Positions 1-5,471 of a stretch of DNA of 5,471 bases are shown piece by piece. Made by a program: the position numbers and the translations under genes. Under the pieces are notes generated by a model. It did not search any database. It was not told the DNA's origin and saw only the letters and a list, made by a program, of their open reading frames with translations. Positions within the stretch are counted from its first letter, which is position 1. Each line of letters starts with the position of its first letter. The DNA is from Anaerolineae bacterium (GTDB lineage: Bacteria; Chloroflexota; Anaerolineae; 4572-78; NAK82): contig JANXAX010000187.1 in the NCBI GenBank assembly GCA_025062175.1, positions 1-5,471 of the forward strand. The letters run 5' to 3'.

Positions 1-609
1 CAGGCCAAAGGTGAGCAAGACCTTCTTCCCTTCAACGCCAAACTGATCCTTGTAGAAGTTGGGATCGATGAAGGCAAAATCGGGGATGCCGTGATGGATC
101 ATGTCAATTTTATCCGCTGGGACGTGATAGATCTCCTGCAGGAAACTGACAGCGCGTTGGCTCATGACAATCAATCGGTCCGAGAGCTGCGCCAGCTCTT
201 CCATGACGATGCGTTGATGGGGGTTGGGTTCCCGCAGGACTGTGTGCAAAGTGGTCACCACCGGCATGCGCAATTCGCGCAACAGCGCCAGGATGTGGCT
301 GCCCGCCGGACCACCAAAGATGCCGTATTCATGCTGCAGGCAGACCAAATCCACGTTGTTGAAGTTGAGAAAGTCCGCCGCCTGCCGATAGGCGGCGATA
401 TCCTGCTCGGCGATCTCAAACCATACACGGGAGGGATAACGATAGCCGGTGGGTGTATCGTTAATCGCGACCACCAGGCAGGTGGTTTGCCCATATTCGC
501 GTTCAATAGCTTGACACAAATCGGTTGTAAAAGTGGCGATGCCACATTGGCGCGGCAAATGATTGCCAATGAAGGCAATACGTGCTCGCGACATGCGCTG
601 TGGTGACAT
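1..609 (-). CDS. GT4-type glycosyltransferase, N-terminal part (cut by left edge)
   Basis: The first 203 residues of a GT-B fold glycosyltransferase of the GT4 type, expected to move a sugar from a nucleotide-sugar donor to an unidentified acceptor at the cytoplasmic face. The N-terminal acceptor domain is visible: a beta strand and glycine loop with the family-like stretch IGNHLPRQCGIATF (residues 14-27), LQHEYGIFGG (91-100), a VVTTLHT strand, and HHGIPD (172-177) at the end of the domain. The last visible residues, KKVLLTFGL, open the C-terminal domain. That domain, with the donor site and its E-x7-E motif, lies beyond the window. Start choice: the ATG at 609 has GGAGG about 12 nt upstream. 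An in-frame ATG at 594 has no ribosome site but would also preserve the fold. No signal peptide is seen. The gene reads away from its nearest neighbour and has a long leader with its own promoter candidate. The family is well supported; the substrate is unknown. Confidence 0.88.
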   Translation of the reverse strand, partial: MSPQRMSRARIAFIGNHLPRQCGIATFTTDLCQAIEREYGQTTCLVVAINDTPTGYRYPSRVWFEIAEQDIAAYRQAADFLNFNNVDLVCLQHEYGIFGGPAGSHILALLRELRMPVVTTLHTVLREPNPHQRIVMEELAQLSDRLIVMSQRAVSFLQEIYHVPADKIDMIHHGIPDFAFIDPNFYKDQFGVEGKKVLLTFGL

Positions 610-813
610 CCCGCTTTTCAACCTCCATCTGATCTGTGCCCTCGTGATTTCACCGTCGGAACCCTTGCAGCAACTTGCCTGATCGATGGAGCCAACTTCG
701 GGAATACCATGCGCGCGTGGACGTTATCTATCCACTTTGCACGCAGAACAAGACCCTCCTGGGCTTGGCACCGCCCTGGTCATTTAAAGACCGGAAAAAA
801 TTAATATGCGACT

Positions 814-870
814 ATTATCTAATGCGGCTTATGTTAGAGTGAGATAAGAGTCATGTTAGCAATGTGTTAG
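814..870 (-). promoter_or_regulatory. Candidate activator-dependent promoter with 11-bp phased repeats
   Basis: Read on the minus strand, hexamers CTAACA (870-865), CTAACA (859-854), CTTATC (848-843) and CTAACA (837-832) recur exactly every 11 bp with 5-nt spacers. A GATAAT -10 (819-814, 5/6 to consensus) follows 12 bp after the last hexamer, so that hexamer occupies the -35 position, where no good -35 sequence exists. Known biology: PhoB/PhoP/OmpR-family response regulators bind tandem 11-bp half-sites placed this way, and the Bacillus PhoP half-site (TTAACA-like) is similar. Inference: an activated promoter starting near 807 and driving the glycosyltransferase at 609 through a leader of about 200 nt. 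I see no terminator, RNA or credible gene in 610-807. The regulator's identity is not shown. Confidence 0.45.
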
Positions 871-893
871 AAAATGAAAACGCGGAACCAGAT

Positions 894-1209
894 TTACTGC
901 TCGTCTACGGAAGCGAGGGCAGCACCGACGACACCAGGTCCGACGTGGGTGCCCACCACAGCACCCACTTCCGTGATGAGCATCCGTACACAATGAAACC
1001 GTTGTTGGAGTGCCGCAGCCGGTTTCTGCGCCTCGCTGAGCGCCTGAGCATGCACGAGGATGCAGTGTAAAGCCTGCCCTCTCGGTTCCAGATCTGCCTC
1101 GGTAGGTTTGTCGACCGAAGTGTACACTGAGAGGCACTACGCGTATCTCGTGCTGGCGCAACACCTCTTCGGGGAGATAACAGGTCGAGTCCGTCACCAC
1201 CTTAATCAC
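894..1209 (-). pseudogene. degV-family remnant, internally deleted and frameshifted
   Basis: DegV proteins (about 280 residues; FakB is the studied type) bind a fatty acid, which FakA phosphorylates. Here only the ends remain. From a GTG at 1209 the frame reads VIKVVTDSTCYLPEEVLRQ, then RVVPLSVHFGRQTYR (residues 23-37), a typical DegV N-terminus. The matching C-terminus lies in another frame: ALHCILVHAQ, then MLITEVGAVVGTHVGPG, ending at a TAA at 894. The frame change falls near 1099-1101, where one missing base would restore TYR-EADLEP. The N-terminus then runs into the C-terminal domain near 1075-1090, so about 170-180 residues are absent, including the central part of the lipid-binding pocket. 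Staying in the first frame past the frameshift gives Cys/Arg-rich nonsense to 856. The 5' end overlaps the upstream regulator gene by 8 nt and keeps a good ribosome site. A sequencing error could explain the single-base shift but not the deletion. Confidence 0.82.
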
Positions 1210-1948
1210 CAGGTGGCCCTCCTTGTCTGCTCACCCTTCGCGCGCTCTCCACGGCTTTCAGGGCATCTTGCAAGAAAACGTTCAAACGGCTGAGACTCTC
1301 TTCGCTCAATTGGTTCAACTGTTCCTGAAACTCGCGGATGTGATGGGCCAATCGCTCCGTGAGGGAGGGATCATCGGTCTGACCCGATACCAATGACCCC
1401 AAGCTCAAGCCAGCCAACGTGCCAAGACCGACCGGCCCACCGCTGACCGTCAGGGGTTGAAGGGCACCTAAAGTGAAATTGCGTCCCTGGCATTGCGCCA
1501 GATTCAGCAATAACACGCCGATCATCTCAGTGCAGTAAGCGAGGGGGGTTTTCACATCGGGGAGCTGCCCCAGCAGGTCGCGCACCGCTTTGTGCGAATT
1601 GCTTTCGAGTGCCTGGCGCAAGCGGCGCAGCACACTTTCCTTGATCTGAGACCACTCGTCATTGCCGAACATCTCCTGGCGCAGCTGGGTCAGAAACTTT
1701 GCCGCGCGGTAGGTGGGGTAGAAGAGCACTATAGAACGTCCTGGCCCTTTCTGATCCCCCTTTGGCGCGTAGGCGGAGGCAGCCACCCCTTTTTCTTCAA
1801 GTGTCTTCAGCATATCATAAGCAGAAAAAGGGTTGACGCCCAGCCGTTCTGCCACCACAGAGTAATGCACCGGTTGCCCAAACTCGCGGTAGAGATCAAA
1901 CAATTTGTCTAAAAATGCTTGCTGCCGCCGTGTCAGCTTAATTCTCAT
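1202..1948 (-). CDS. Winged-helix DNA-binding protein, upstream partner of degV
   Basis: A 248-residue cytoplasmic protein, probably a transcriptional regulator. Residues 1-80 look like a LexA-type winged helix: helix 1 around LTRRQQAFLDKLFDLYREFG (5-24), helix 2 HYSVVAERLGV (28-38), recognition helix NPFSAYDMLKTLEEKG (39-54), then a basic wing with KGDQKGPGR (63-71) and a strand VLFYP. The remainder is not a LexA protease. It has a charged helical linker (85-128), a hydrophobic stretch TPLAYCTEMIGVLLLNLAQC (134-153), a glycine-rich loop (169-186) and amphipathic helices (195-240), perhaps for dimerisation or ligand sensing. The ATG at 1948 is the only sensible start, since an in-frame TGA lies four codons upstream; its ribosome site is weak. 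It overlaps degV by 8 nt and diverges from the FabF operon, with a strong promoter in between. Because DegV binds fatty acids, a lipid-responsive role is a reasonable inference but unproven. I do not recognise a named family. Confidence 0.8.
   Translation of the reverse strand: MRIKLTRRQQAFLDKLFDLYREFGQPVHYSVVAERLGVNPFSAYDMLKTLEEKGVAASAYAPKGDQKGPGRSIVLFYPTYRAAKFLTQLRQEMFGNDEWSQIKESVLRRLRQALESNSHKAVRDLLGQLPDVKTPLAYCTEMIGVLLLNLAQCQGRNFTLGALQPLTVSGGPVGLGTLAGLSLGSLVSGQTDDPSLTERLAHHIREFQEQLNQLSEESLSRLNVFLQDALKAVESARRVSRQGGPPGD
1217..1224 (-). promoter_or_regulatory. Ribosome binding site of the degV remnant
   Basis: AAGGAGGG on the minus strand, 7 nt before the GTG at 1209, inside the last codons of the winged-helix gene. 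It fixes GTG as the start (there is no ATG) and shows that the pair was coupled. The site is intact although the gene it serves is broken, which suggests recent decay. Confidence 0.7.
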
Positions 1949-1995
1949 TTCCGTCGCTCAGGTATGATGCTATGCAGCCTCGCGCGCTGTACTCC

Positions 1996-2024
1996 TTGAC
2001 AACATGGTACGGTTAGACTAGACT
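1996..2024 (+). promoter_or_regulatory. Sigma70-type promoter for the FabF operon
   Basis: TTGACA (1996-2001, perfect -35), a 17-bp spacer and TAGACT (2019-2024, 4/6 to consensus). The predicted start is near 2031, leaving a leader of about 125 nt before the ATG at 2156. I find no comparable plus-strand pair closer to the gene. TAGAC occurs twice in a row (2014-2023), so the last copy doubles as the -10. Confidence 0.58.
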
Positions 2025-2025
2025 G

Positions 2026-2047
2026 GTGTCCATTCCGCAACGGACAC
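2026..2047. repeat. Inverted repeat at the FabF-operon start point
   Basis: GTGTCC (2026-2031) and GGACAC (2042-2047) form a perfect 6-bp inverted repeat around a 10-nt centre. A second, mutually exclusive hairpin, TCCG-CAA-CGGA (2034-2044), lies inside it. The outer repeat begins 2 bp after the -10 and covers the predicted start site, a usual place for a repressor operator. As RNA it would be a hairpin at the extreme 5' end. Which of these it is cannot be decided from the sequence. Confidence 0.45.
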
Positions 2048-2111
2048 GCTATTACCTGGCGGTGAGATTGCGCTCAACGACGCGAAGCGATACACAGCAA
2101 TACAAGACCCT

Positions 2112-2139
2112 ATTGTATACCGTAACACTCCATTGTCAA
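2112..2139 (-). promoter_or_regulatory. Strong sigma70-type promoter for the winged-helix gene
   Basis: On the minus strand, TTGACA (2139-2134, perfect -35) is followed by a 16-bp spacer and TACAAT (2117-2112, 5/6 to consensus). The predicted start is near 2105, giving a leader of about 155 nt before the ATG at 1948. The -10 also forms one arm of a 5-bp inverted repeat, CAATA (2098-2102) with TATTG (2111-2115), a possible but weak operator. Confidence 0.65.
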
Positions 2140-2155
2140 TAGACGAGCAGATCTT

Positions 2156-3424
2156 ATGGCCAACATCCTCTCCTGGAACGGTAGAAGACGCGTGGTCATC
2201 ACTGGCATGGGCGCCGTCACCCCTCTGGGCCTGGACGTCGCCAGCACATGGCAAGCGCTTATTGAGGGAAAATCAGGGGTCACGCGCATTACCCATTGGG
2301 ATGTCAGCCAATATCCCACTCAAATGGCGGCCTTTGTCAAGGGATTTGATGCCACCCGGTACGTGAATCCGCGCGATGCGCGCCGGCTCTCCCCTTTCAT
2401 TCTGTATGGACTGGCGGCGGCCAAGCAGGCGATCGCGCAGGCCAAGCTCGACTTTTCCCAGGAAGATATGACACGCATTGGGGTTGAGATCGGCAGCTCG
2501 ATGGGGGGCTCTAGCATCGTGGAGGAACAACGGCTGATCCTGGACACGAAAGGGGTGCGCCAGATCAACCCCACACTGATCCCTGCGATTCTCATCAATA
2601 CGGTCGCATGTGCGGTGGCCATCGCGTTGGGTATCAAAGGGCCGGTTAATTCGGTGAGTGGGGCCTGTGCTACCGGTTTGATTTCCCTGGGCGAAGCGGT
2701 GCGCAAGCTCAGTTGGGGCGATGCCGATGTCATGATCGCCGGAGGGTCTGAGGCCGTGCTCTCTCCTCTGTCTGTGGCGGGATTTGCCCGCCTGGGCGCC
2801 ACCTCGGTCAAGAACGATCAACCCGAGAGGGCATGTGCTCCTTTCGACTTGAATCGTGATGGCACCGTCGTGGGCGAAGGTGCCGCTGTCGTGGTGTTGG
2901 AAACCCTTGACCACGCCCAGCGACGTGGCGCGGCTATCCTGGCCGAAGTGTTGGGTTATTCGCTCACATGTGATGCATACCACTTGGTGGCACCCGACCC
3001 ATCCGGCGAGGGGGCAGCCCGCGCGATGCAGGCAGCGTTGCAAGAGGCAAACGTCTCGCCGGCTGAGCTCGACTGGATCGTTGCCCATGGCACGGCTACC
3101 AAAATGAATGATGCCATTGAGACAAAGGCGATCAAGATGGCACTGGGTGAGGAGACCGCTTATCGGGTGCCGGTCAGCTCTAATAAGGGCGCGCTGGGCC
3201 ATATGATCGGTGCTGCTGGAGCCATTTCGGTTGTCGCCGCAGTGCAAGCGATGCTTACCAATATCATCGCCCCTACCATCAACTATGAGACACCCGACCC
3301 GGAATGCGATCTCGATTACGTGCCCAATGTGGGACGTCCGGCCACTGTCAAAACTGTGATGGTCAATTGTTTTGGCTTCGGAGGCCAGAACAGCTGTCTG
3401 GTGTTGCGTAAATGGGAGGGGTGA
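2156..3424 (+). CDS. Beta-ketoacyl-ACP synthase, FabF/KAS II type
   Basis: Cytosolic condensing enzyme of 422 residues (usual FabF about 412), which joins an acyl chain to malonyl-ACP with loss of CO2. The thiolase-fold landmarks appear in order: RRVVITGMGAVTPLG (11-25), SSMGGSS (114-120), nucleophile Cys171 in SGACATG, His311 in HGTAT (311-315), Lys344 and His349 in SSNKGALGH, and the glycine loop FGFGG (406-410) followed by QN. The active site is therefore complete, unlike chain-length-factor homologues, which lack the Cys. The start at 2156 has only a weak ribosome site (GACGAG); the following MANILSWNGRRRVVITG fits the family. It is the first gene of a tight three-gene operon with two oxidoreductases and has no fabD, fabG or acpP beside it in view. 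That favours a dedicated acyl or polyketide-like pathway over housekeeping synthesis, so I withhold the symbol fabF. Family certain; product not. Confidence 0.93.
   Translation: MANILSWNGRRRVVITGMGAVTPLGLDVASTWQALIEGKSGVTRITHWDVSQYPTQMAAFVKGFDATRYVNPRDARRLSPFILYGLAAAKQAIAQAKLDFSQEDMTRIGVEIGSSMGGSSIVEEQRLILDTKGVRQINPTLIPAILINTVACAVAIALGIKGPVNSVSGACATGLISLGEAVRKLSWGDADVMIAGGSEAVLSPLSVAGFARLGATSVKNDQPERACAPFDLNRDGTVVGEGAAVVVLETLDHAQRRGAAILAEVLGYSLTCDAYHLVAPDPSGEGAARAMQAALQEANVSPAELDWIVAHGTATKMNDAIETKAIKMALGEETAYRVPVSSNKGALGHMIGAAGAISVVAAVQAMLTNIIAPTINYETPDPECDLDYVPNVGRPATVKTVMVNCFGFGGQNSCLVLRKWEG
3414..3421 (+). promoter_or_regulatory. Ribosome binding site deciding the TTG start
   Basis: GGGAGGGG lies within the last codons of the synthase gene, 6 nt before TTG at 3428. 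It supports the rare TTG as the true start, since no ATG or GTG is nearby in frame and the first in-frame codons already match the expected N-terminal beta strand. Confidence 0.65.
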
Positions 3425-3427
3425 CGC

Positions 3428-4639
3428 TTGCGCGCTGTTTACATTGAGAAAGATATCCCCCGGGCTTTGCTCGTCAAAGCCCTCAAATCGGTGTGGCCTG
3501 GGGTTGCCTATAGCCCGCTCTCGCACGCACACTGGGTCGAGCTCCCTGATCCGCAGTTGCCCGGGCCGCGTTGGGTGCGCGTGCGCAATCGTCAGTGTGG
3601 CATCTGTGGCAGTGATCTCAGCCTGTTGTTTGCGGAAGCGAACATTGACATTGCGCCGTTTGCCTTGCCTTCTACCCAGCGCTTCTATCTCGGCCACGAG
3701 ATCGTCGGCCACGTGGTAGAAGTGGGCCCCGGCGTGACTCGCTTAAAAGTGGGAGACCGCGTGATTATGGATTCGCGTTTCACTAACCCCACCTGTCTGA
3801 GCCAGGAGATCGATCCCCCGTGTCCGCATTGTGCTATGGGCAATTACACGCGCTGTGAGAATGCCTCGTTGGGGCTGGGCGTCCAGGGAGTCGGGGGCGG
3901 TTGGGGGGATAGTTTCATCGCCCATGAGACAGAACTCTATGCTGTGCCTGCTGACCTCACTGATGACCAGGCGATGATGGTAGAACCGATCAGCACGTCA
4001 GTGCGCGCGGTATTGCGTTGTCTGCCCCAACCTGGGCAACAGGTGTTGATCTTAGGGGGTGGTGTGATCGGGCTCAGCACGTTGCAATGTGTGCGCGCTT
4101 TGGCGCCCGATTGCCACGTCACCATTGTGACACGTTATCCGCATCAAGCGGAAATGGCCCGTCAACTCGGGGCTCATGAGGTGGTGCGGGGTGAAGATGG
4201 CTACCAGATGACCGCGCGCATCACGCACGCCAAGCTGTATCGCGGCATTTTCAACAACCGCATGCTCCTGGGCGGCTTCGATGTAATTTACGATTGCGTC
4301 GGCTCTGCCCAGTCTGTGCAAGATTGTCTGCGTTGGGCACGTGCCGGGGGGAGCGTTATGCTGCTCGGTGTCAAGATGGCACGCTTCCATGTGGATCTGA
4401 GCCCCATCTGGCATCAAGAAGTCGAGCTCACTGGCGTACTGGCGCATGGTGCCGAGGACTGGCAGGGCAAGCGGTGTCACACATATGAGGTGGTCATCGA
4501 GCTGATGCGCCGCGGAGAGTTGCACGTCGACGGTCTCATCACCCATCGTTTCCCCTTATCTGAATGGAAACGGGCAGTTGCCACGGCGCGGGATAAACGT
4601 ACAGGTTCCATCAAGGTTGTGATCACTGTCGACGGCTGA
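3428..4639 (+). CDS. Zinc-dependent MDR alcohol dehydrogenase family protein
   Basis: A 403-residue medium-chain dehydrogenase/reductase, expected to interconvert an alcohol and a carbonyl with NAD(P)H. The GroES-like domain has the catalytic-zinc ligands: Cys57 in QCGICGSD, His90-Glu91 in LGHEIVGHVVEVG, and probably Glu186 in MVEPIS. Four cysteines (123, 132, 135, 143) fit the structural zinc lobe, but spaced C-x8-C-x2-C-x7-C instead of the usual C-x2-C-x2-C-x7-C. The Rossmann domain begins at VLILGGGVIGLST (206-218). The following strand ends in TIVTRYPHQ (232-240); Thr-Arg where NAD enzymes carry an acidic residue hints at NADP(H). At 403 residues it is longer than the usual 340-380, with a long first lobe (residues 10-50). 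It starts at TTG, one codon after the synthase stop and in the same frame, and its own stop overlaps the next ATG, so the three genes are coupled. Substrate unknown; a fatty or polyketide carbonyl is an inference from context. Confidence 0.9.
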   Translation: MRAVYIEKDIPRALLVKALKSVWPGVAYSPLSHAHWVELPDPQLPGPRWVRVRNRQCGICGSDLSLLFAEANIDIAPFALPSTQRFYLGHEIVGHVVEVGPGVTRLKVGDRVIMDSRFTNPTCLSQEIDPPCPHCAMGNYTRCENASLGLGVQGVGGGWGDSFIAHETELYAVPADLTDDQAMMVEPISTSVRAVLRCLPQPGQQVLILGGGVIGLSTLQCVRALAPDCHVTIVTRYPHQAEMARQLGAHEVVRGEDGYQMTARITHAKLYRGIFNNRMLLGGFDVIYDCVGSAQSVQDCLRWARAGGSVMLLGVKMARFHVDLSPIWHQEVELTGVLAHGAEDWQGKRCHTYEVVIELMRRGELHVDGLITHRFPLSEWKRAVATARDKRTGSIKVVITVDG

Positions 4640-5471
4640 TGCGGGCACTTGTGATCGGGGCAACGGGGTTCATCGGCGGTGCCATCGCACGTGCGGCAGT
4701 GGAACATGGCTGGCAGGTTCGTGGCACCCGACGCGCGGCGCAGCACCAAGGCGCCATCGCCGACCTGGCGGCACAAGGACAGCTCACGTGGTGCTACGCC
4801 GACCTGAACGATCCCGACTCGCTTGTGGAGGCGATGACGGGTTGTCAGGTGGTCTTTCACGCAGCGGGCTATTATCCACGCTCCAGCCGCCACGCGACTG
4901 CCCAGATCGCACTAGCACACACCCAGATGGAGAATGTCCTTCAGGCGTTTCGTCGTGCCAAACCTGACCTCTTGATTTACACCAGCTCGCTGAGCACCAT
5001 CGGCCGACCGAATGAACCTGGCCGGCTGGCCGATGAACGCGATGTCTATCGGCTGAATCATTTGCCGATCTGCTATTTCAACGTCAAAATCACTATGGAA
5101 ACCCTGGCCCTGTCCTCCGGGTTGCCGGTCGTGGTGCTGTGTCCGACGGCCGTATTCGGGCCAGGCGACGTCAAGCCGACGAGTGGAAAGTTGTTCTTGA
5201 TGGCGGCTAGGGGATGGCTTTTCTTTTACCCAGATGGTGTCCAGGACGTCGTGGATGTGCGTGATGTCGCAGCATCCCACGTGCGCGCTGTCGCAAGGGG
5301 GCAGGTGGGACAACGCTATATCTTGGGCGGTGAGACGATGACCTATCGGCAGATGCTCACTGTCATCGCCCGTGTGGCAGGACAGCGTCCGCCCTGGCTG
5401 CGTGTGCCCTCTTCTGTGGTAGCGCTGCTGGGACGCTGGGCCGCGTGGTGGGGCATCTTAGGCGGTGACCT
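4639..5471 (+). CDS. Extended SDR (NAD-dependent epimerase/dehydratase family), HpnA-like, cut by right edge
   Basis: The first 277 residues of an extended short-chain dehydrogenase. The ATG at 4639 shares one base with the preceding TGA (TGATG), so translation is probably coupled; no clear ribosome site is seen. Visible: Rossmann motif GATGFIGG (7-14), the strand VRGTRRA (27-33) whose arginines suggest NADP(H), VFHAAG (72-77), YTSSLSTIG (114-122) with the catalytic Ser/Thr, and Tyr146/Lys150 in CYFNVK. Then come CPTAVFGPGDVKPT (168-181), VVDVRDVAASHVRAV (204-218) and GQRYILGGE (224-232). The GPGDxKPT and YILGGE blocks resemble hopanoid-associated HpnA and dihydroflavonol/3-beta-hydroxysteroid-type reductases more than sugar epimerases, so ketone or aldehyde reduction is more likely than sugar chemistry. 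The open frame runs off the window, probably missing some 50 residues. A true HpnA role has no support here because no squalene or hopene gene is in view. Confidence 0.87.
   Translation, partial: MRALVIGATGFIGGAIARAAVEHGWQVRGTRRAAQHQGAIADLAAQGQLTWCYADLNDPDSLVEAMTGCQVVFHAAGYYPRSSRHATAQIALAHTQMENVLQAFRRAKPDLLIYTSSLSTIGRPNEPGRLADERDVYRLNHLPICYFNVKITMETLALSSGLPVVVLCPTAVFGPGDVKPTSGKLFLMAARGWLFFYPDGVQDVVDVRDVAASHVRAVARGQVGQRYILGGETMTYRQMLTVIARVAGQRPPWLRVPSSVVALLGRWAAWWGILGGD

Noticed and set aside
91..606. A 171-codon open frame on the plus strand at the left end.
   Set aside because: It is the reverse of the glycosyltransferase N-terminus, which shows clear family motifs; this frame shows none.
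724..783. A 19-codon frame on the minus strand in the glycosyltransferase leader.
   Set aside because: No ribosome site, no special codon content and no sign of attenuation; chance is enough to explain it.
776..794. Short hairpin (GGTC-N7-GACC with flanking pairs) considered as a terminator.
   Set aside because: The stem is short, and the run of T on the minus strand lies before the hairpin, not after it; on the plus strand it is followed by A, not T.
2427..2436. GCGATCGC octamer, the cyanobacterial HIP1 motif.
   Set aside because: I found only one copy in the window, so it gives no evidence of a cyanobacterial host.
2273..3712. A 479-codon open frame on the minus strand opposite the synthase gene.
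   Set aside because: It is antisense to a certain FabF-type gene and runs into the next one. Its protein is His/Arg/Gly-rich with no recognisable motif or ribosome site, as expected of a shadow frame in GC-rich DNA.
4477..5313. Minus-strand frames opposite the dehydrogenase end and the SDR.
   Set aside because: They overlap the SDR, whose Rossmann, Tyr/Lys and GPGDxKPT motifs leave no doubt about the coding strand.
1..5471. CRISPR array, insertion sequence, tRNA, attachment site or defence system.
   Set aside because: I saw no spaced repeat array, transposase motif, terminal inverted repeats, tRNA cloverleaf or defence-family motif on either strand.

Overview
The window is moderately GC-rich and densely coded, with two blocks of genes reading away from each other around position 2030. 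Its style suggests a free-living, non-model bacterium. A Chloroflexota (Anaerolineae-like) host is my best guess, from the look of the glycosyltransferase, the winged-helix/DegV pair and the HpnA-like reductase. No rRNA or other marker gene is present, so this guess is weak.

Minus-strand block (1-1948). The window opens with the N-terminal half of a GT4-type glycosyltransferase (start at 609, C-terminal half beyond the left edge). Upstream of it is an activator-type promoter candidate: four 11-bp-phased hexamers related to CTAACA, followed by a GATAAT -10. Next comes a wrecked degV-family gene (894-1209). It keeps only the first ~40 and last ~60 residues of the family, in two reading frames, with the middle missing. 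It overlaps by 8 nt the end of an intact 248-residue winged-helix protein (1202-1948), so the two formed a translationally coupled regulator/fatty-acid-binding-protein pair of which only the regulator survives.

Divergent control region (1949-2155). Two sigma70-type promoters lie face to face: one on the plus strand (TTGACA-17-TAGACT) and one on the minus strand (TTGACA-16-TACAAT). Each start site lies beyond the other, so the predicted 5' leaders overlap as antisense by about 75 nt. A perfect 6-bp inverted repeat sits on the predicted plus-strand start point.

Plus-strand block (2156-5471). Three tightly packed genes form one operon: a FabF/KAS II-type condensing enzyme with a complete Cys-His-Lys-His active site, a zinc-dependent MDR dehydrogenase (3 nt downstream, TTG start), and an atypical/extended SDR resembling HpnA/dihydroflavonol reductases (1-nt TGATG overlap, cut by the right edge). 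Together they could condense an acyl chain and then carry out two redox steps. I infer a specialised lipid or polyketide-like product, but the sequence does not identify it.
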